In this document: piece after piece, positions 8,058-19,200 of the stretch
How the letters are laid out: each line of letters starts with the position of its first letter
Position numbering within the stretch: the first letter of the stretch is position 1
Assembly (NCBI RefSeq): GCF_003014495.1
Contig: NZ_PYGC01000002.1
Span: 62,001-126,000, forward strand
Direction: 5' to 3'
DNA: 64,000 bases
Source of the DNA: Prolixibacter denitrificans
GTDB lineage: Bacteria > Bacteroidota > Bacteroidia > Bacteroidales > Prolixibacteraceae
The notes under the pieces: model-generated
Databases searched by the model: none
Told to the model about the DNA's origin: nothing
The model's input: only the letters and a program-made list of their open reading frames with translations
Program-made: the position numbers and the translations under genes

Positions 8058-10640
8058 ATGAAAGCAAGATTTATTAGGGTTTTCCTTTTAGCTTTTCTAT
8101 CGCTATTCTCCGTTACAGCCTTTGGACAAGGAACCGTAAAGGGAGTTTTAGTCGATTCATCAACAGGTGAAAACCTGGTGGGTGCTGCAGCCGTTGTGAA
8201 GGGCACCTCCATTGGTACAGCCTCTCTTTTTGATGGAAGTTTTTCTCTGCAGGTTCCTGCAGGCAAACAAACGCTGTTATTTTCCTACATCGGATACATT
8301 CCTTCCGAGAAGGAAATAACAGTAAAAGATGGTCAGGTACTCGACCTGGGCAACGTAAAACTAAAGTCGAATACGGTAGGTATCGACGAGGTTCTGGTTG
8401 TCAGCTCTTTCGCCCGCGACCGCCAGACTCCGGTTGCTCTTTCCACCATTCAGCCTCAATTGATTCAGGAAAAACTGGGTAACCAGGAATTTCCCGAAAT
8501 TTTGAAATCTACACCGTCGGTTTATGCAACCAAGCAAGGTGGAGGTTATGGTGACTCACGTATCAACCTTCGTGGATTTGATTCCAATAACATTGGGGTG
8601 CTGATTAACGGCGTTCCGGTGAACGATATGGAAAATGGCAAAGTTTACTGGTCAAACTGGGCTGGTCTTTCCGATGTTACACAAACCATGCAGGTTCAGC
8701 GTGGTCTGGGAGCTTCCAAACTGGCTCTGTCTTCGGTTGGTGGTACCATCAACATCATTACCCGTAGTACCGATGCTGAAAAAGGCGGTTCGGTGTATGC
8801 CGGAATCGGAAACGATGGCATGCATAAATACATGTTTACCGCATCGACCGGTTTGTTGGAAAATGGCTGGGCAGTAACTATTTCCGGAGCGCATAGCTAC
8901 GGTGATGGCTATATTCGCGGAACCAATTATGACGGATATTCCTATTTCCTCAACGTTTCAAAACAAATCAACGACGCCAACCGTCTTTCATTTACCATCT
9001 TTGGAGCTCCTCAATGGCACAATCAACGCGGTAACCAGCACAAAATTATCACTTACCGCGGCGAAAATCCCGAAATTCCCTATCCGGTACAAGACGGATA
9101 CAAATACAACAGCGATTTCGGATACCGCAATGGTAAAGTATATGGTGGTGCCTACGGATACAACGTATACCATAAACCACAGGCTTCGTTGAACTGGTAC
9201 TACAAAATTAACGAAGAGACTTTCCTCTCAACCGCAGTTTATGCTTCTGTTACCAACGGAGGTGGACGTCGTGTGGACGGTACCGGCAGCCAGATGTTGA
9301 ACTGGGACTATCGCAATGACCGCCCCTACGGTACAACCAAACTGACACCGGAAGGCTACTACGATTACAACGCCGTAATGGATATCAATAAGGCATCGCT
9401 CAATGGTTCTGAAGCCATCATCGGTATGAGTGTGAACTCGCACCAATGGTACGGAATGTTGTCGACTTTGAATACCAAGGTGAATAACATCAACATCACT
9501 GCAGGTTTAGACGGTCGTTATTACATTGGTAAACATGCCAAACAGGTGGATGATTTGCTGGGTGGCGCATTCTTTATTGACAACGTCAACATCAACCGGC
9601 CGGCAAACAGCCCGCTGAAAAAAGGTGATTACTACTCCTATCACAACGACGGTATTGTTCGTTGGATTGGTGTTTTCTCGCAAGCAGAATACGTAGTAGA
9701 CAACTTCTCAGCATTCCTGTCGGCTTCTATCTCATCTCAGTCATACAACCGGAAAGACTACTTTCAGTATACTCCCGGTGACCAGATGTCAGGATGGGTG
9801 AACTTCATGCCATGGAGTGTAAAAGGTGGTGCCAACTACAACATCAACAAGCATCACAATGTATATGTAAACGGAGGTTACTTCACGCGAACTCCTTACT
9901 ACAACATCGTTTATCCTAACTACACAAACGACATCAATAAAGACGCGAAATACGAACGTGTTCTTTCTACGGAAGTAGGTTATGGATATACCAGCAGCAA
10001 ACTGAACGTGAAACTGGGTGTGTATCGCACCAACTGGATGGACAAAGGTTTGCGTGTATCACTCGGACAAGTTAGCTCAAACATCAGTGGTTTGAACGCG
10101 CTTCACCAGGGAGTTGAATTGGAAGGTAACTACAAACCGATTCCGAAACTGAGCCTTCGCGGTATGGTTTCCGTTGGTGACTGGAAATGGCAAAACGACG
10201 TGTCATTTGACGTATACGATGACAACAATGTATACCAGGGAACATACAATGCTTATTTGAGCGGTATCCACGTGGGTAACTCAGCTCAGACGACTGCAGC
10301 CTTTGGCGCAGAAATGGAAGTATTGCCCGATCTGAAAATTGGTCTCGACTGGAACTACTACGGACGTAACTACGCCGACTTCGACCCGTCGAACCGTACC
10401 GATGCAGCTGACCGCTCAGACGCATGGAAAATGCCCGATGCTGCCCTCTTCGATTTGAATATCAACTATGGTTTCAAAATCGGAAATTTCGATGCATCAC
10501 TCTACGGAAATGTGAACAACTTGTTTGACAATGTTTACATCACCGATGCCACAGACGGAACCAACCACGATGCTGCTTCAGCACTGGTATGGTACGGATT
10601 TGGCCGGACCTGGTCAACTGGTTTAAAAGTCAGGTTTTAA
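8058..10640 (+). CDS. TonB-dependent outer-membrane receptor, paralogue of the 4397 gene
   Basis: This 860-residue receptor has the same architecture as the divergent neighbour: signal peptide (MKARFIRVFLLAFLSLFSVTAFGQ), carboxypeptidase-regulatory-like domain, plug (GYGDSRINLRGF, NDMENGKVYWSNWAGL, GLGASKLALSSVGGTINII) and a barrel ending WSTGLKVRF. Plug segments are nearly identical between the two, whereas the extracellular loops and barrel differ, suggesting duplication followed by substrate divergence. A lipoprotein gene starts 41 bp downstream and is probably co-transcribed. The ligand is unknown. Confidence 0.92.
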   Translation: MKARFIRVFLLAFLSLFSVTAFGQGTVKGVLVDSSTGENLVGAAAVVKGTSIGTASLFDGSFSLQVPAGKQTLLFSYIGYIPSEKEITVKDGQVLDLGNVKLKSNTVGIDEVLVVSSFARDRQTPVALSTIQPQLIQEKLGNQEFPEILKSTPSVYATKQGGGYGDSRINLRGFDSNNIGVLINGVPVNDMENGKVYWSNWAGLSDVTQTMQVQRGLGASKLALSSVGGTINIITRSTDAEKGGSVYAGIGNDGMHKYMFTASTGLLENGWAVTISGAHSYGDGYIRGTNYDGYSYFLNVSKQINDANRLSFTIFGAPQWHNQRGNQHKIITYRGENPEIPYPVQDGYKYNSDFGYRNGKVYGGAYGYNVYHKPQASLNWYYKINEETFLSTAVYASVTNGGGRRVDGTGSQMLNWDYRNDRPYGTTKLTPEGYYDYNAVMDINKASLNGSEAIIGMSVNSHQWYGMLSTLNTKVNNINITAGLDGRYYIGKHAKQVDDLLGGAFFIDNVNINRPANSPLKKGDYYSYHNDGIVRWIGVFSQAEYVVDNFSAFLSASISSQSYNRKDYFQYTPGDQMSGWVNFMPWSVKGGANYNINKHHNVYVNGGYFTRTPYYNIVYPNYTNDINKDAKYERVLSTEVGYGYTSSKLNVKLGVYRTNWMDKGLRVSLGQVSSNISGLNALHQGVELEGNYKPIPKLSLRGMVSVGDWKWQNDVSFDVYDDNNVYQGTYNAYLSGIHVGNSAQTTAAFGAEMEVLPDLKIGLDWNYYGRNYADFDPSNRTDAADRSDAWKMPDAALFDLNINYGFKIGNFDASLYGNVNNLFDNVYITDATDGTNHDAASALVWYGFGRTWSTGLKVRF

Positions 10641-10681
10641 TCTATGAATAGAATGATTTAACCGTGAAAAATCTGATAAGA

Positions 10682-12880
10682 ATGAATAAGTTATATAAAT
10701 TTCTGATCATCATTGCCGTTGCTCTGGCAGGCTGTAATCCGATGGAAGATATCAATAACCAGTTGGATCAGCAGAAAGAAGCTCCTACGGCAGAATTTGA
10801 ATACACCCTCTCGGATGCTGATTATTCAAGCATCTCATCTTATGCATTGGAAAATGCTTCGTCTCATCAAGACTCAGCCATAGCTGATGCTATTGCTGAA
10901 GATTTGGCTCTTCCTGAAGGATTTGCTGCGGATTACATTCCTGCACTCATGAGTGAACTTCACCCGGCTCTTGGAAAAAATTCGGTAGCCAAAGTGAGCT
11001 ATAATTTCACCAATGGTCCAAAAGCATATCTTTACGATATCAAATCTGCTCCGGAATATGGTGTCAGCGATGATGACTACATGCAATTTGGTGGAGCAGT
11101 TGCTGAATTTAAATATTTTTCTCCGTCAAATCCTCCGGAAGATTATCTCCCGACTATCTTAAACAATGGTGTTTCAGGAGCTTCCAGTGGAGATATCCGA
11201 TTGGTTACCTACGAATATTCTGATACTGACCCGGATTACACCGGTGAAGAAGGAGTAGTGGCATTTACGATGAGTTCAAGCGACTATGAATTGCTGGTCA
11301 ATTATGTCATGAACGACCCGGATCTCAGTTCATACATGGATCCGAATTACGATAACTCTGAATATTATTATGGTGCTTCGTACTATTACAATAATTTCGA
11401 TATCCGAATTTCCAAGCGAGCTGATTATCCGGAATTTGCAGGTCTGACAGATGCTGAAGCAAATGCTTTGATTGCTAGCAGGCTCAAAGAAGGCCTGATA
11501 AAAATGCTGCAGTTGAAGTTTGGTGCAAAGGCTATCGAAGGAATGAAGTATGAGGTGACCTACAAAACTTATGATGGAACCACCTCAGAAACACCAACTG
11601 CTACATTTATCTGCACTGCCGCCGGCGATACTCCTACATTCTCTGAAAACATGGAAGTATTAACCATGGAAAAAGCTGACTATGAGCTGCTGGTCAATTA
11701 TGTCAAAAACGATCCAACATTAAGTGCTTACATGGATCCGGACTACGACAATTCTGAATACTATTATGGTGCATCCTACTATTATGATAACTTCGATCTT
11801 CGTCTTTCAAACAGAACCGGCTATGCCGAATTCAGTGGTTTATCCGATGCCGATGCAGAAGCACTCATACAGGAGAGATTAACCGAAGGATTGATCAAGT
11901 TCCTGGAACTTAAGATTGGTGCCGACGCAGTAGTCGACAAGCAATATTCTGTGACATACAAAACATATGATGGTAGTAGTAGTGCCACTCCTACCCGTGT
12001 CTTTGTCTGCACTTCTGCAGGTACTAACCCGGTATTTGAGGAAGTCCTTAGTACCAAAAATGCCTCACTAAAAGCTGCTTCTACAATTTATGGCAGAGGC
12101 GACTATTACAAATACAATGGTTCCAGCTGGGTAGCGATGACAAATGTTGTCTATTTGAGTGATGCAGATTATGATGCAATGGGAGAACCAGGAGCTTACA
12201 ACAACTTCTCCAGCTCAGCTCCTGCGAATGATTATCTGCCACAATTCATGGCTCAAAAATATCCTTATGCCCAGGAGAATGACACAATGGCTGTCGTCTA
12301 TAAGTATTATTCAGGTGGAGTAAGAATTTATGCCGACGAATATGATTTCATCAGTGGAACATGGAGCCTTTACAACCCAGTGGAAGTAAAAACAGACCAA
12401 TTCATAAATATCGGTTCCAAGTGGATCTTCGACCCGACCGTTAAATTCACCATGTCTTCTTCTGATTTTCAATTGATCGTTGATGCGGTGAAAGCCAATT
12501 CCGATACGAAGAACCTGGTTGATAGTTATGGAACCGGTGAATTCTACTACGGTGCAAATTCGTTTTACAACAACTTCGACCTTCGTATTGTGAAACGGAA
12601 CAGTGGCGAATTCGCCCAATCAGAATACGATGGCCTTTCAGATGAGGAGGCAAGTACTCTGATCATGGACCGTGTCGTCGAAGGTATTGTTGTGATGTTG
12701 AAAGCTAAATTCCCCAACGCCGTTGCCCAGGTAAGTGGTGTGGATGTGATGTATGTTATTTCATTCAACTCTTACGAGAACGATGGTAGTTACGGAAAGT
12801 ACACGGTAACTCTCCAGTGTACCAAGTCAGGACCTGACCCAAGTTTCGAACTGGTTGAAGGACCAACTCCTGTCGAATAA
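10682..12880 (+). CDS. surface or periplasmic lipoprotein with three internal repeats
   Basis: This is a 732-residue lipoprotein. The signal ends in the lipobox LAGC, with the lipidated Cys at residue 17 (MNKLYKFLIIIAVALAGCNP). A GTG at 10664 could add six residues, but the ATG gives a normal signal peptide. Three homologous segments, roughly residues 195-318, 328-450 and 588-718, each begin like SDYELLVNYV, contain EYYYGASYYY followed by NNFDIRISKR, then SRLKEGLIKMLQLKFGA, and end in a Cys-containing strand. Between them are 'DADY...YLP' segments seen twice. I do not recognise a named family, and it is not SusD-like. Its position after a TonB receptor suggests a receptor-associated binding lipoprotein (inference). 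Confidence 0.8.
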   Translation: MNKLYKFLIIIAVALAGCNPMEDINNQLDQQKEAPTAEFEYTLSDADYSSISSYALENASSHQDSAIADAIAEDLALPEGFAADYIPALMSELHPALGKNSVAKVSYNFTNGPKAYLYDIKSAPEYGVSDDDYMQFGGAVAEFKYFSPSNPPEDYLPTILNNGVSGASSGDIRLVTYEYSDTDPDYTGEEGVVAFTMSSSDYELLVNYVMNDPDLSSYMDPNYDNSEYYYGASYYYNNFDIRISKRADYPEFAGLTDAEANALIASRLKEGLIKMLQLKFGAKAIEGMKYEVTYKTYDGTTSETPTATFICTAAGDTPTFSENMEVLTMEKADYELLVNYVKNDPTLSAYMDPDYDNSEYYYGASYYYDNFDLRLSNRTGYAEFSGLSDADAEALIQERLTEGLIKFLELKIGADAVVDKQYSVTYKTYDGSSSATPTRVFVCTSAGTNPVFEEVLSTKNASLKAASTIYGRGDYYKYNGSSWVAMTNVVYLSDADYDAMGEPGAYNNFSSSAPANDYLPQFMAQKYPYAQENDTMAVVYKYYSGGVRIYADEYDFISGTWSLYNPVEVKTDQFINIGSKWIFDPTVKFTMSSSDFQLIVDAVKANSDTKNLVDSYGTGEFYYGANSFYNNFDLRIVKRNSGEFAQSEYDGLSDEEASTLIMDRVVEGIVVMLKAKFPNAVAQVSGVDVMYVISFNSYENDGSYGKYTVTLQCTKSGPDPSFELVEGPTPVE

Positions 12881-12907
12881 ATCCGATTAAAAATACACTT
12901 CATTAAG

Positions 12908-12930
12908 AGGGGGCATTTGCCCCCTTTTTT
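12908..12930 (+). terminator. terminator of the receptor-lipoprotein operon
   Basis: A 6-bp G-C stem, GGGGGC/GCCCCC, with the loop ATTT is followed by six T residues, 28 bp after the lipoprotein stop. Confidence 0.88.
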
Positions 12931-13016
12931 AATACCCATACCTCCAATATGGTTTAAGCGAATGTTATGGTTTGGTTTAATCTTTCAGACTCAAAATAGT
13001 ACATGGATTAAATTCC

Positions 13017-13024
13017 TATATTTG
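13017..13024 (+). promoter_or_regulatory. candidate -7 box of typA
   Basis: TATATTTG matches the Bacteroidota -7 consensus TAnnTTTG and lies 18 bp before the typA ATG. A matching TTG -33 box is not evident at the usual distance. Confidence 0.4.
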
Positions 13025-13042
13025 CCGACTAAATTTTTGAAG

Positions 13043-14842
13043 ATGCAGAACATTCGCAATATTGCCATTATTGCCCACGTCGACCACGGAAAAACAACGC
13101 TGGTTGACAAGATGATACTTCATTCGAAGATCTTTCGTGATAACCAAAAACCGGGCGAACTGATCCTCGATAGCAACGATTTGGAACGGGAACGGGGAAT
13201 TACCATTCTGTCAAAAAACGTTTCAGTTGTTTACAAGGATATTAAGATCAACATCATCGATACCCCTGGTCACTCCGACTTTGGAGGCGAAGTAGAGCGT
13301 GTACTGAACATGGCCGATGGTGTTTTGCTGTTGGTTGACGCTTTTGAGGGAACCATGCCGCAAACCCGCTTCGTGTTACAAAAAGCTATTCAGCTGGGGC
13401 TGAAACCTATCGTTGTCATTAACAAGGTTGACAAACCCAACTGCCGTCCGGAAGAAGTTCAGGAAGAAGTTTTCGACCTGATGTTCTCGCTTGACGCGAC
13501 AGAAAAACAGCTCGACTTCCCAACCGTATACGGTTCAGCCAAACAGGGCTGGATGAGTGCCGACTGGAAAGAGAAAACTGACGATATTATCCCATTGCTT
13601 GACGCGATTGTAGAGCATATCCCTGCTCCCATCGAAAACAAGGGAACACCGCAAATGCTCATCACCTCGCTCGACTATTCAAAATATGTCGGACGAATTG
13701 CCATTGGCCGGGTTAACCGGGGCGAGCTGAAAGAAGGCATGAACGTTTCGCTCGTAAAGCGCGACGGCAAAGTTATCCGGACGAAGATCAAAGAGCTGCA
13801 AACATTCACCGGTCTGGGCCGCGAAAAAGTAGATTCTGTTCAGGACGGCGATATTTGTGCCTTGGTCGGGATTGACGGTTTCGATATTGGCGACACAGTT
13901 TGCGATTTCGAAAACCCGGAGCCACTCGACCCGATTGCAGTCGACGAGCCCACGATGAGTATGTTGTTCACCATCAACAACTCTCCGTTCTTTGGTAAAG
14001 AAGGAAAATTTGTCACCAGCCGCCACATCCACGACCGGTTGATGCAGGAGCTGGAAAAGAACCTGGCACTGCGTGTCGAAACCACCGAATCGGCCGATGC
14101 ATGGAATGTGCACGGGCGGGGCGTATTGCACTTGTCCGTTTTGATTGAAACCATGCGCCGCGAAGGTTATGAAATGCAGGTAGGACAGCCGCAGGTACTC
14201 TTCCGCGAAATTGGCGGAGAGAAACACGAACCGGTCGAATTGCTGCACATCGACCTTCCGGAAGAAATGAGCGGAACCGCTGTGGATATGGTCACCCGCC
14301 GCAAGGGAGAGATGATGAACATGGAACGCAAAGGCGATCGTATTCACCTCGAATTCGAGATTCCTTCCCGTGGTATCATTGGTCTGCGTACCGGCATGCT
14401 GACAGCCACCCAAGGCGAAGCTGTGATGTCGCACCGTTTCCATAAATACGACCTGTTTAAAGGTCCTATCGAAACGCGACTGAACGGTTCATTAATTGCC
14501 ATGGAAACCGGAACTGCATTCGCTTACGCGTTGAATAAGCTACAGGATCGCGGACGTTTCTTCATTGACCCGCAGGAAGATATTTACGCTGGCCAGGTAG
14601 TCGGTGAAAACAGTCGTGAGGGGGATATCGTTCTCAATGTCACCAAATCGAAAAAGTTGACCAACATGCGCGCATCCGGTTCCGACGACAAAGTACGTCT
14701 GGCACCGCCCATCCGATTTAGTTTGGAAGAAGCTCTCGAATACATTCAGAAAGATGAGTATGTGGAAGTGACACCTAAGTCCATCCGACTGCGTAAAATT
14801 TTGCTGGATGAAAACGAACGGAAACGCGCTTCGAAGAAATAA
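13043..14842 (+). CDS. typA: ribosome-associated GTPase TypA/BipA
   Basis: This is a translational GTPase of 599 residues, the usual family length. It assists 50S assembly and stress or cold adaptation on the ribosome. G-motifs are complete: AHVDHGKTT near residue 11, RERGITI, DTPGH and NKVDK. EF-G-like domains III and V follow ([25 protein letters not shown]), then the TypA-specific C-terminal domain ending in a Lys-rich tail. The frame is open from 12917, but the ATG at 13043 gives the standard start [16 protein letters not shown]. It is monocistronic. Confidence 0.95.
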   Translation: MQNIRNIAIIAHVDHGKTTLVDKMILHSKIFRDNQKPGELILDSNDLERERGITILSKNVSVVYKDIKINIIDTPGHSDFGGEVERVLNMADGVLLLVDAFEGTMPQTRFVLQKAIQLGLKPIVVINKVDKPNCRPEEVQEEVFDLMFSLDATEKQLDFPTVYGSAKQGWMSADWKEKTDDIIPLLDAIVEHIPAPIENKGTPQMLITSLDYSKYVGRIAIGRVNRGELKEGMNVSLVKRDGKVIRTKIKELQTFTGLGREKVDSVQDGDICALVGIDGFDIGDTVCDFENPEPLDPIAVDEPTMSMLFTINNSPFFGKEGKFVTSRHIHDRLMQELEKNLALRVETTESADAWNVHGRGVLHLSVLIETMRREGYEMQVGQPQVLFREIGGEKHEPVELLHIDLPEEMSGTAVDMVTRRKGEMMNMERKGDRIHLEFEIPSRGIIGLRTGMLTATQGEAVMSHRFHKYDLFKGPIETRLNGSLIAMETGTAFAYALNKLQDRGRFFIDPQEDIYAGQVVGENSREGDIVLNVTKSKKLTNMRASGSDDKVRLAPPIRFSLEEALEYIQKDEYVEVTPKSIRLRKILLDENERKRASKK

Positions 14843-15148
14843 ATTCACCCAATATATATCAGGAACCACTCCCAACCGGAGTGGTTTTTTTATGTCTCTA
14901 CTTTTTTCAAAAAGGCTTTTCCTCATTATTTCAGCGTCATACAAATTACCCTGTCAACTTTTTTACCACAAAAAAGAAATAAGCTCTTGTCCCCTATTTT
15001 ATTGAGACTCCAAGCCATACTGTGTAAAATATTTACGATTTGATAATTGACTTTTACACTATGTACATCCTGATTATCAGAATTTAACTTAAATTGTTTT
15101 ATTAAAACTCAAATCAAAGAAAATCAATACTAACCTAACAGAAACGAC
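14843..15148. other. intergenic region between typA and the beta-helix gene
   Basis: Besides the typA terminator, this 306-bp AT-rich stretch shows no gene and no confident promoter match. Confidence 0.4.
14864..14892 (+). terminator. terminator of typA
   Basis: The 8-bp stem ACCACTCC/GGAGTGGT with a 5-nt loop (14873-14877) is followed by seven T residues. Confidence 0.88.
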
Positions 15149-16195
15149 ATGAAAAAGCTTTTTATCGGCAGCCTCTTTCTGGTTGCTATTTTCGTCGCCG
15201 GTACTCAACTGGCTTCTGCGCAGGCAGGATTTGTCACACTCAACCATCAAGGTACTTCAACTTTTTACAAAACAATTGGCGAGGCTTTAACGGCCGCTGT
15301 CGACAATGACACCGTTTATATACCGGGTTCGTCTTTCACCGAAAGTCTAACCCTTAATAAAAAGCTTGTTATTTATGGTGCCGGTTTCCATCCCGATTCG
15401 ACCAAAGCATCCGGTATGACCGAAATCTTTGGTTCGATCAACGTTTATGGTGGAGCCAGCGGAAGTCATTTAGAAGGCTTCTATCTTTCAATTGACATCA
15501 ATTATTACAGTGGTGAAAACATTGACAACTTTCAAATCAACCGTTGTAACGTCTCTTCGATCAGTTTCAGAAACAACCCGGCAACCGGAAGCAATGGGGT
15601 TATTATTTCCGAGTCTGTTCTTCGAGGTAACTTAACAGGCGATCCCAAACTGGATAACGTACTCGTCGAGAAATCAATCATTCAGGGGAGAATAACCTAT
15701 TTCTACAATACTTCCCGCTTTCAGAATAATATTTTTCTAAATAAAGGTAGCACGACCTTTTCAGCAAACATGTTTGCCTATTCATCTGGCTGTCAAATCG
15801 TATCAAATGTTATCCTTTCCACTTATTTCAATTTTGCTGCCGACATCACTTTCCTTAAAAACGTGTTCGTCTCCAACCCAACGCTGACGACACCGGATGA
15901 TTATAATGTCGTAAATGTTGACATCAATTCGATATTTGTCCATCTCGAAAGTGGACTAGAATATACGTTCGATTATGCCAACGATTATCATCTGGCTGAT
16001 GGTTCTCCTGCTACCGGAATTGCCGGTAATACCGGTGAACCACTCGTTGATGCAGGGATTTACGATGCTGCCGATCCGTTCAAACCGGGAGCTGTTCCCT
16101 CCACTCCTCATGTTTACAAAGCTCAGGTGGCCAGTGAAAACGACGCCAATGGTTTGCTTAATGTAAAAATCGGTGTCGCTGCCCAGGAACGCTAA
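15149..16195 (+). CDS. secreted right-handed beta-helix-like protein
   Basis: This is a 348-residue exported protein with signal peptide MKKLFIGSLFLVAIFVAGTQLASAQ. The mature part resembles the pectin-lyase/parallel beta-helix fold: a 'TFYKTIGEALTAAVDNDTVYIPG' opening (a common start of such repeats, given here as a description), then many short turns such as NNIFLNKGST and LKNVFVSNP, and ADGSPATGIAGN near the end, typical of inverse-autotransporter-free Bacteroidota beta-helix proteins. No catalytic residues are recognisable, so an enzymatic role is not claimed. The next gene starts 27 bp downstream and encodes a large surface protein, so they probably act together at the cell surface. Confidence 0.7.
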   Translation: MKKLFIGSLFLVAIFVAGTQLASAQAGFVTLNHQGTSTFYKTIGEALTAAVDNDTVYIPGSSFTESLTLNKKLVIYGAGFHPDSTKASGMTEIFGSINVYGGASGSHLEGFYLSIDINYYSGENIDNFQINRCNVSSISFRNNPATGSNGVIISESVLRGNLTGDPKLDNVLVEKSIIQGRITYFYNTSRFQNNIFLNKGSTTFSANMFAYSSGCQIVSNVILSTYFNFAADITFLKNVFVSNPTLTTPDDYNVVNVDINSIFVHLESGLEYTFDYANDYHLADGSPATGIAGNTGEPLVDAGIYDAADPFKPGAVPSTPHVYKAQVASENDANGLLNVKIGVAAQER

Positions 16196-16222
16196 TCATA
16201 TCTCATCAATAAAAAAAGAGTT

Positions 16223-19200
16223 ATGAAGCGCCTCTTGCTTTTAGCCATATTGTGGCTGTGGCTTGTTCCGCTTTTGGGGCAGAATAAAGTCACTGGCTAT
16301 GAATATTGGTTCGATACGAACGATGCAGGAAAAGTGCGGGTCGATCTCCCGTCTCCTTTGCCTGTCATCGATGTTGAACTTGATCTTTCGGTTTCCACAC
16401 TGGCCGATGGAGTTCACATTGTGAACTTCCGTTTTCTGGATGAAAACAGTGCCTGGACTCCGGTATTAACCCGTCAGTTCATCAAACGTACAGCCAGTAC
16501 CCTAACTCATAATCTTGTTGCCAGTCAATACTGGTTCGACAATGATGTGGGAAATGCGGTTACTTCCCTATTCCCTCCTACGGATATAATGAATATAGAT
16601 GATCAGGTTGACGTATCAGCATTAACCGACGGAGTGCATACGCTAAACTTCAGAGTCCGTGACGAGAATGGAATTTGGACTCCTTTAGCAACAAGGCAAT
16701 TCGTTAAACGTGTCGACCTGGGCGCATCTCAGAAAATAATTGCCCATCAATACTGGTTCGACAAAGATTTCGGTAATGCCGTTACAACAACAGTTCCGGC
16801 AGCCGATGCTGTCACATTCGATGAAGCAATTGATATTTCTTCCCTGAGTGACGGTGTTCACACGCTTAATTTCAGGTCGCTGAGCGAAAGCCAAAAATGG
16901 AGTCCGGTTCTGACCAAACAGTTCGTTAAACGAGACGGGGCTACAAAACCTCACAATTTGGTTCGGTATCAGTATTGGTTCGACAGAGATTACCCGAATG
17001 CCATCACAACTGACATTCCGGCGACAGCCACTTTGGGTGTCGACAACACGATCGATGTTTCCGGTTTGAATGAGGGCGTCCATCTGTTGAACTACAGAGT
17101 TCAGGACGAAAGCGGTATTTGGAGCAGTCTGCAGTCAAAGCAATTTATAGTCAGAGGTCAATCTTCAAGCCCAGCCCTAATCACACAATACCGTTATTGG
17201 TTCGACGATGATATGAGTAGCATGGACACTGTTATTCTTGAGCAACCTGTCGCTGTCTTGGCATTCGATGCCAATATCGATGTTTCAGCTATTCCAATCG
17301 GGACTGGCCATCTGGCGCATTTCCAAGCAATGGATTCAGAAGGAAAATGGTCTCCGGTAGTGTCACGGGAATTTGAACGCAAAGCTGTCCCGAAAGCTCA
17401 GTTTACGGCTGATATCGTAGAAGGATGTCAACCTCTTGACGTTACTTTTACGAATACCAGCCGCGATGCCGATGCCTTTTACTGGGATTTTGGCGATGGA
17501 CAAACCAGCACGGAAACCTCGCCTGTTCATCAATACGAAACAGCCGGAACCTTCAGTGTAAAACTGGTAGCCATTTACACTACTGACAACCTAAAAGACT
17601 CTGTTGCGATAGATAATTATATCACAGTCCATGCCAATCCGACTTTGGATTTAGTCCCTGATGTAGCCTTCTGCGAAGGAAGTTCAGTAACTATTGACGC
17701 AGCAACCGGATTTACGTCCTATGAATGGAACGAGGTGCCAGGAACCGAATCATTGACAACCGATACGGCCGGAACCTATGTGTTGAAAGTAACCGACGAA
17801 TTTGGATGTTCGGCTACCGACACCATCACCGCAACCGTCAATGCGCTCCCCAATCTTAATCTTGGCCCGGATATTCAGTTGTGCCAGGGAGAGTCGGCGA
17901 CTTTGAAGGCGCCATCCGATTTCCAGACATACGAATGGAATGAAGTAACCGGCGTTGATTCATTGGTCGTGAACAGTCAGGCAACTTATACCCTCGTGGT
18001 AAATGATAATAACGGATGCCAGGCTTCAGACGATGTCTTAGTTACGGTAAACGATTTGCCAACTGTCGATTTGGGACCGGATGTTGCTTTCTGCCAGGGA
18101 AGTTCCATTACCATAACGGCTGAATCAGGGTTTGCTTCCTACGAATGGAACGACGTCGCCGGAACGGAATCACTGATCATCAGTACCGAAGGAACGTACG
18201 TACTGAAAGTGACTAACGCGAGTGGGTGTTCTGCTTCTGATACCATCGTGGCGACCGTCAATCCGATGCCGACGCTTGACTTAGGCCCCGATATTCAGCT
18301 CTGCCAGGGAGAATCAGCAACACTGAAGGCGCCATCCGATTTCCAGACATACGAATGGAATGGAGTAACAGGCGTTGATTCATTGGTCGTGAACAGTCAG
18401 GCGACTTATACACTCGTTGTAACCGATAATAACGGATGCCAGGCTTCAGACGATGCCTTAGTTACAGTAAACGATTTGCCAACTGTCGATTTAGGACCGG
18501 ATATTGCTTTCTGCGAGGGCAGTTCCATTACCATAACTGCTGAATCAGGATTTACTTCCTACGAATGGAACGATGTCGCCGGAACAGAATCGCTGACCAT
18601 CGATACCGAAGGAACGTACGTGCTGAAAGTCACGAATGCGAGTGGATGCTCGGCCTCTGACACCATCGTGGCAACCGTTAATCCGTTGCCAACACTTGAA
18701 TTAGGCCCCGATATTCAGCTCTGTCAGGGAGAATCAGCAACGCTGAAGGCTCCATCCGATTTCGAGACATACGAATGGAATGGAGTAACCGGCGTTGATT
18801 CATTGGTCGTGAACAGTCAGGCAACCTACACCCTTGTGGTAACCGATAATAACGGTTGTCAGGCTTCCGACGATGTCTTAGTCACGGTTAACGAATTACC
18901 GACTGTAGATTTAGGGCCCGATGTTGCATTCTGCGAGGGAAGTTCCATTACCATAACGGCTGAATCAGGATTTGCTTCCTACGAGTGGAACAATGTCGTC
19001 GGAACGGAATCGATGACGATCGATTCCGAAGGAACCTACGTACTGAAAGTGACCAACGCGAGTGGATGTTCCGCTTCCGACACGATTGTGGCAATCGTAA
19101 ATCCTTTGCCAACAGTAGACCTTGGACCTGATCTAGCCTTCTGTGAAGGTAGTTCGGTCGTTTTAACCGGGCCTTCAGAGATGGTCTCCTACGCATGGAA

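Noticed and set aside
10682-12880. SusD-like nutrient-binding lipoprotein
   Set aside because: No SusD helical (TPR-like) features; it is built of three beta-rich repeats instead.
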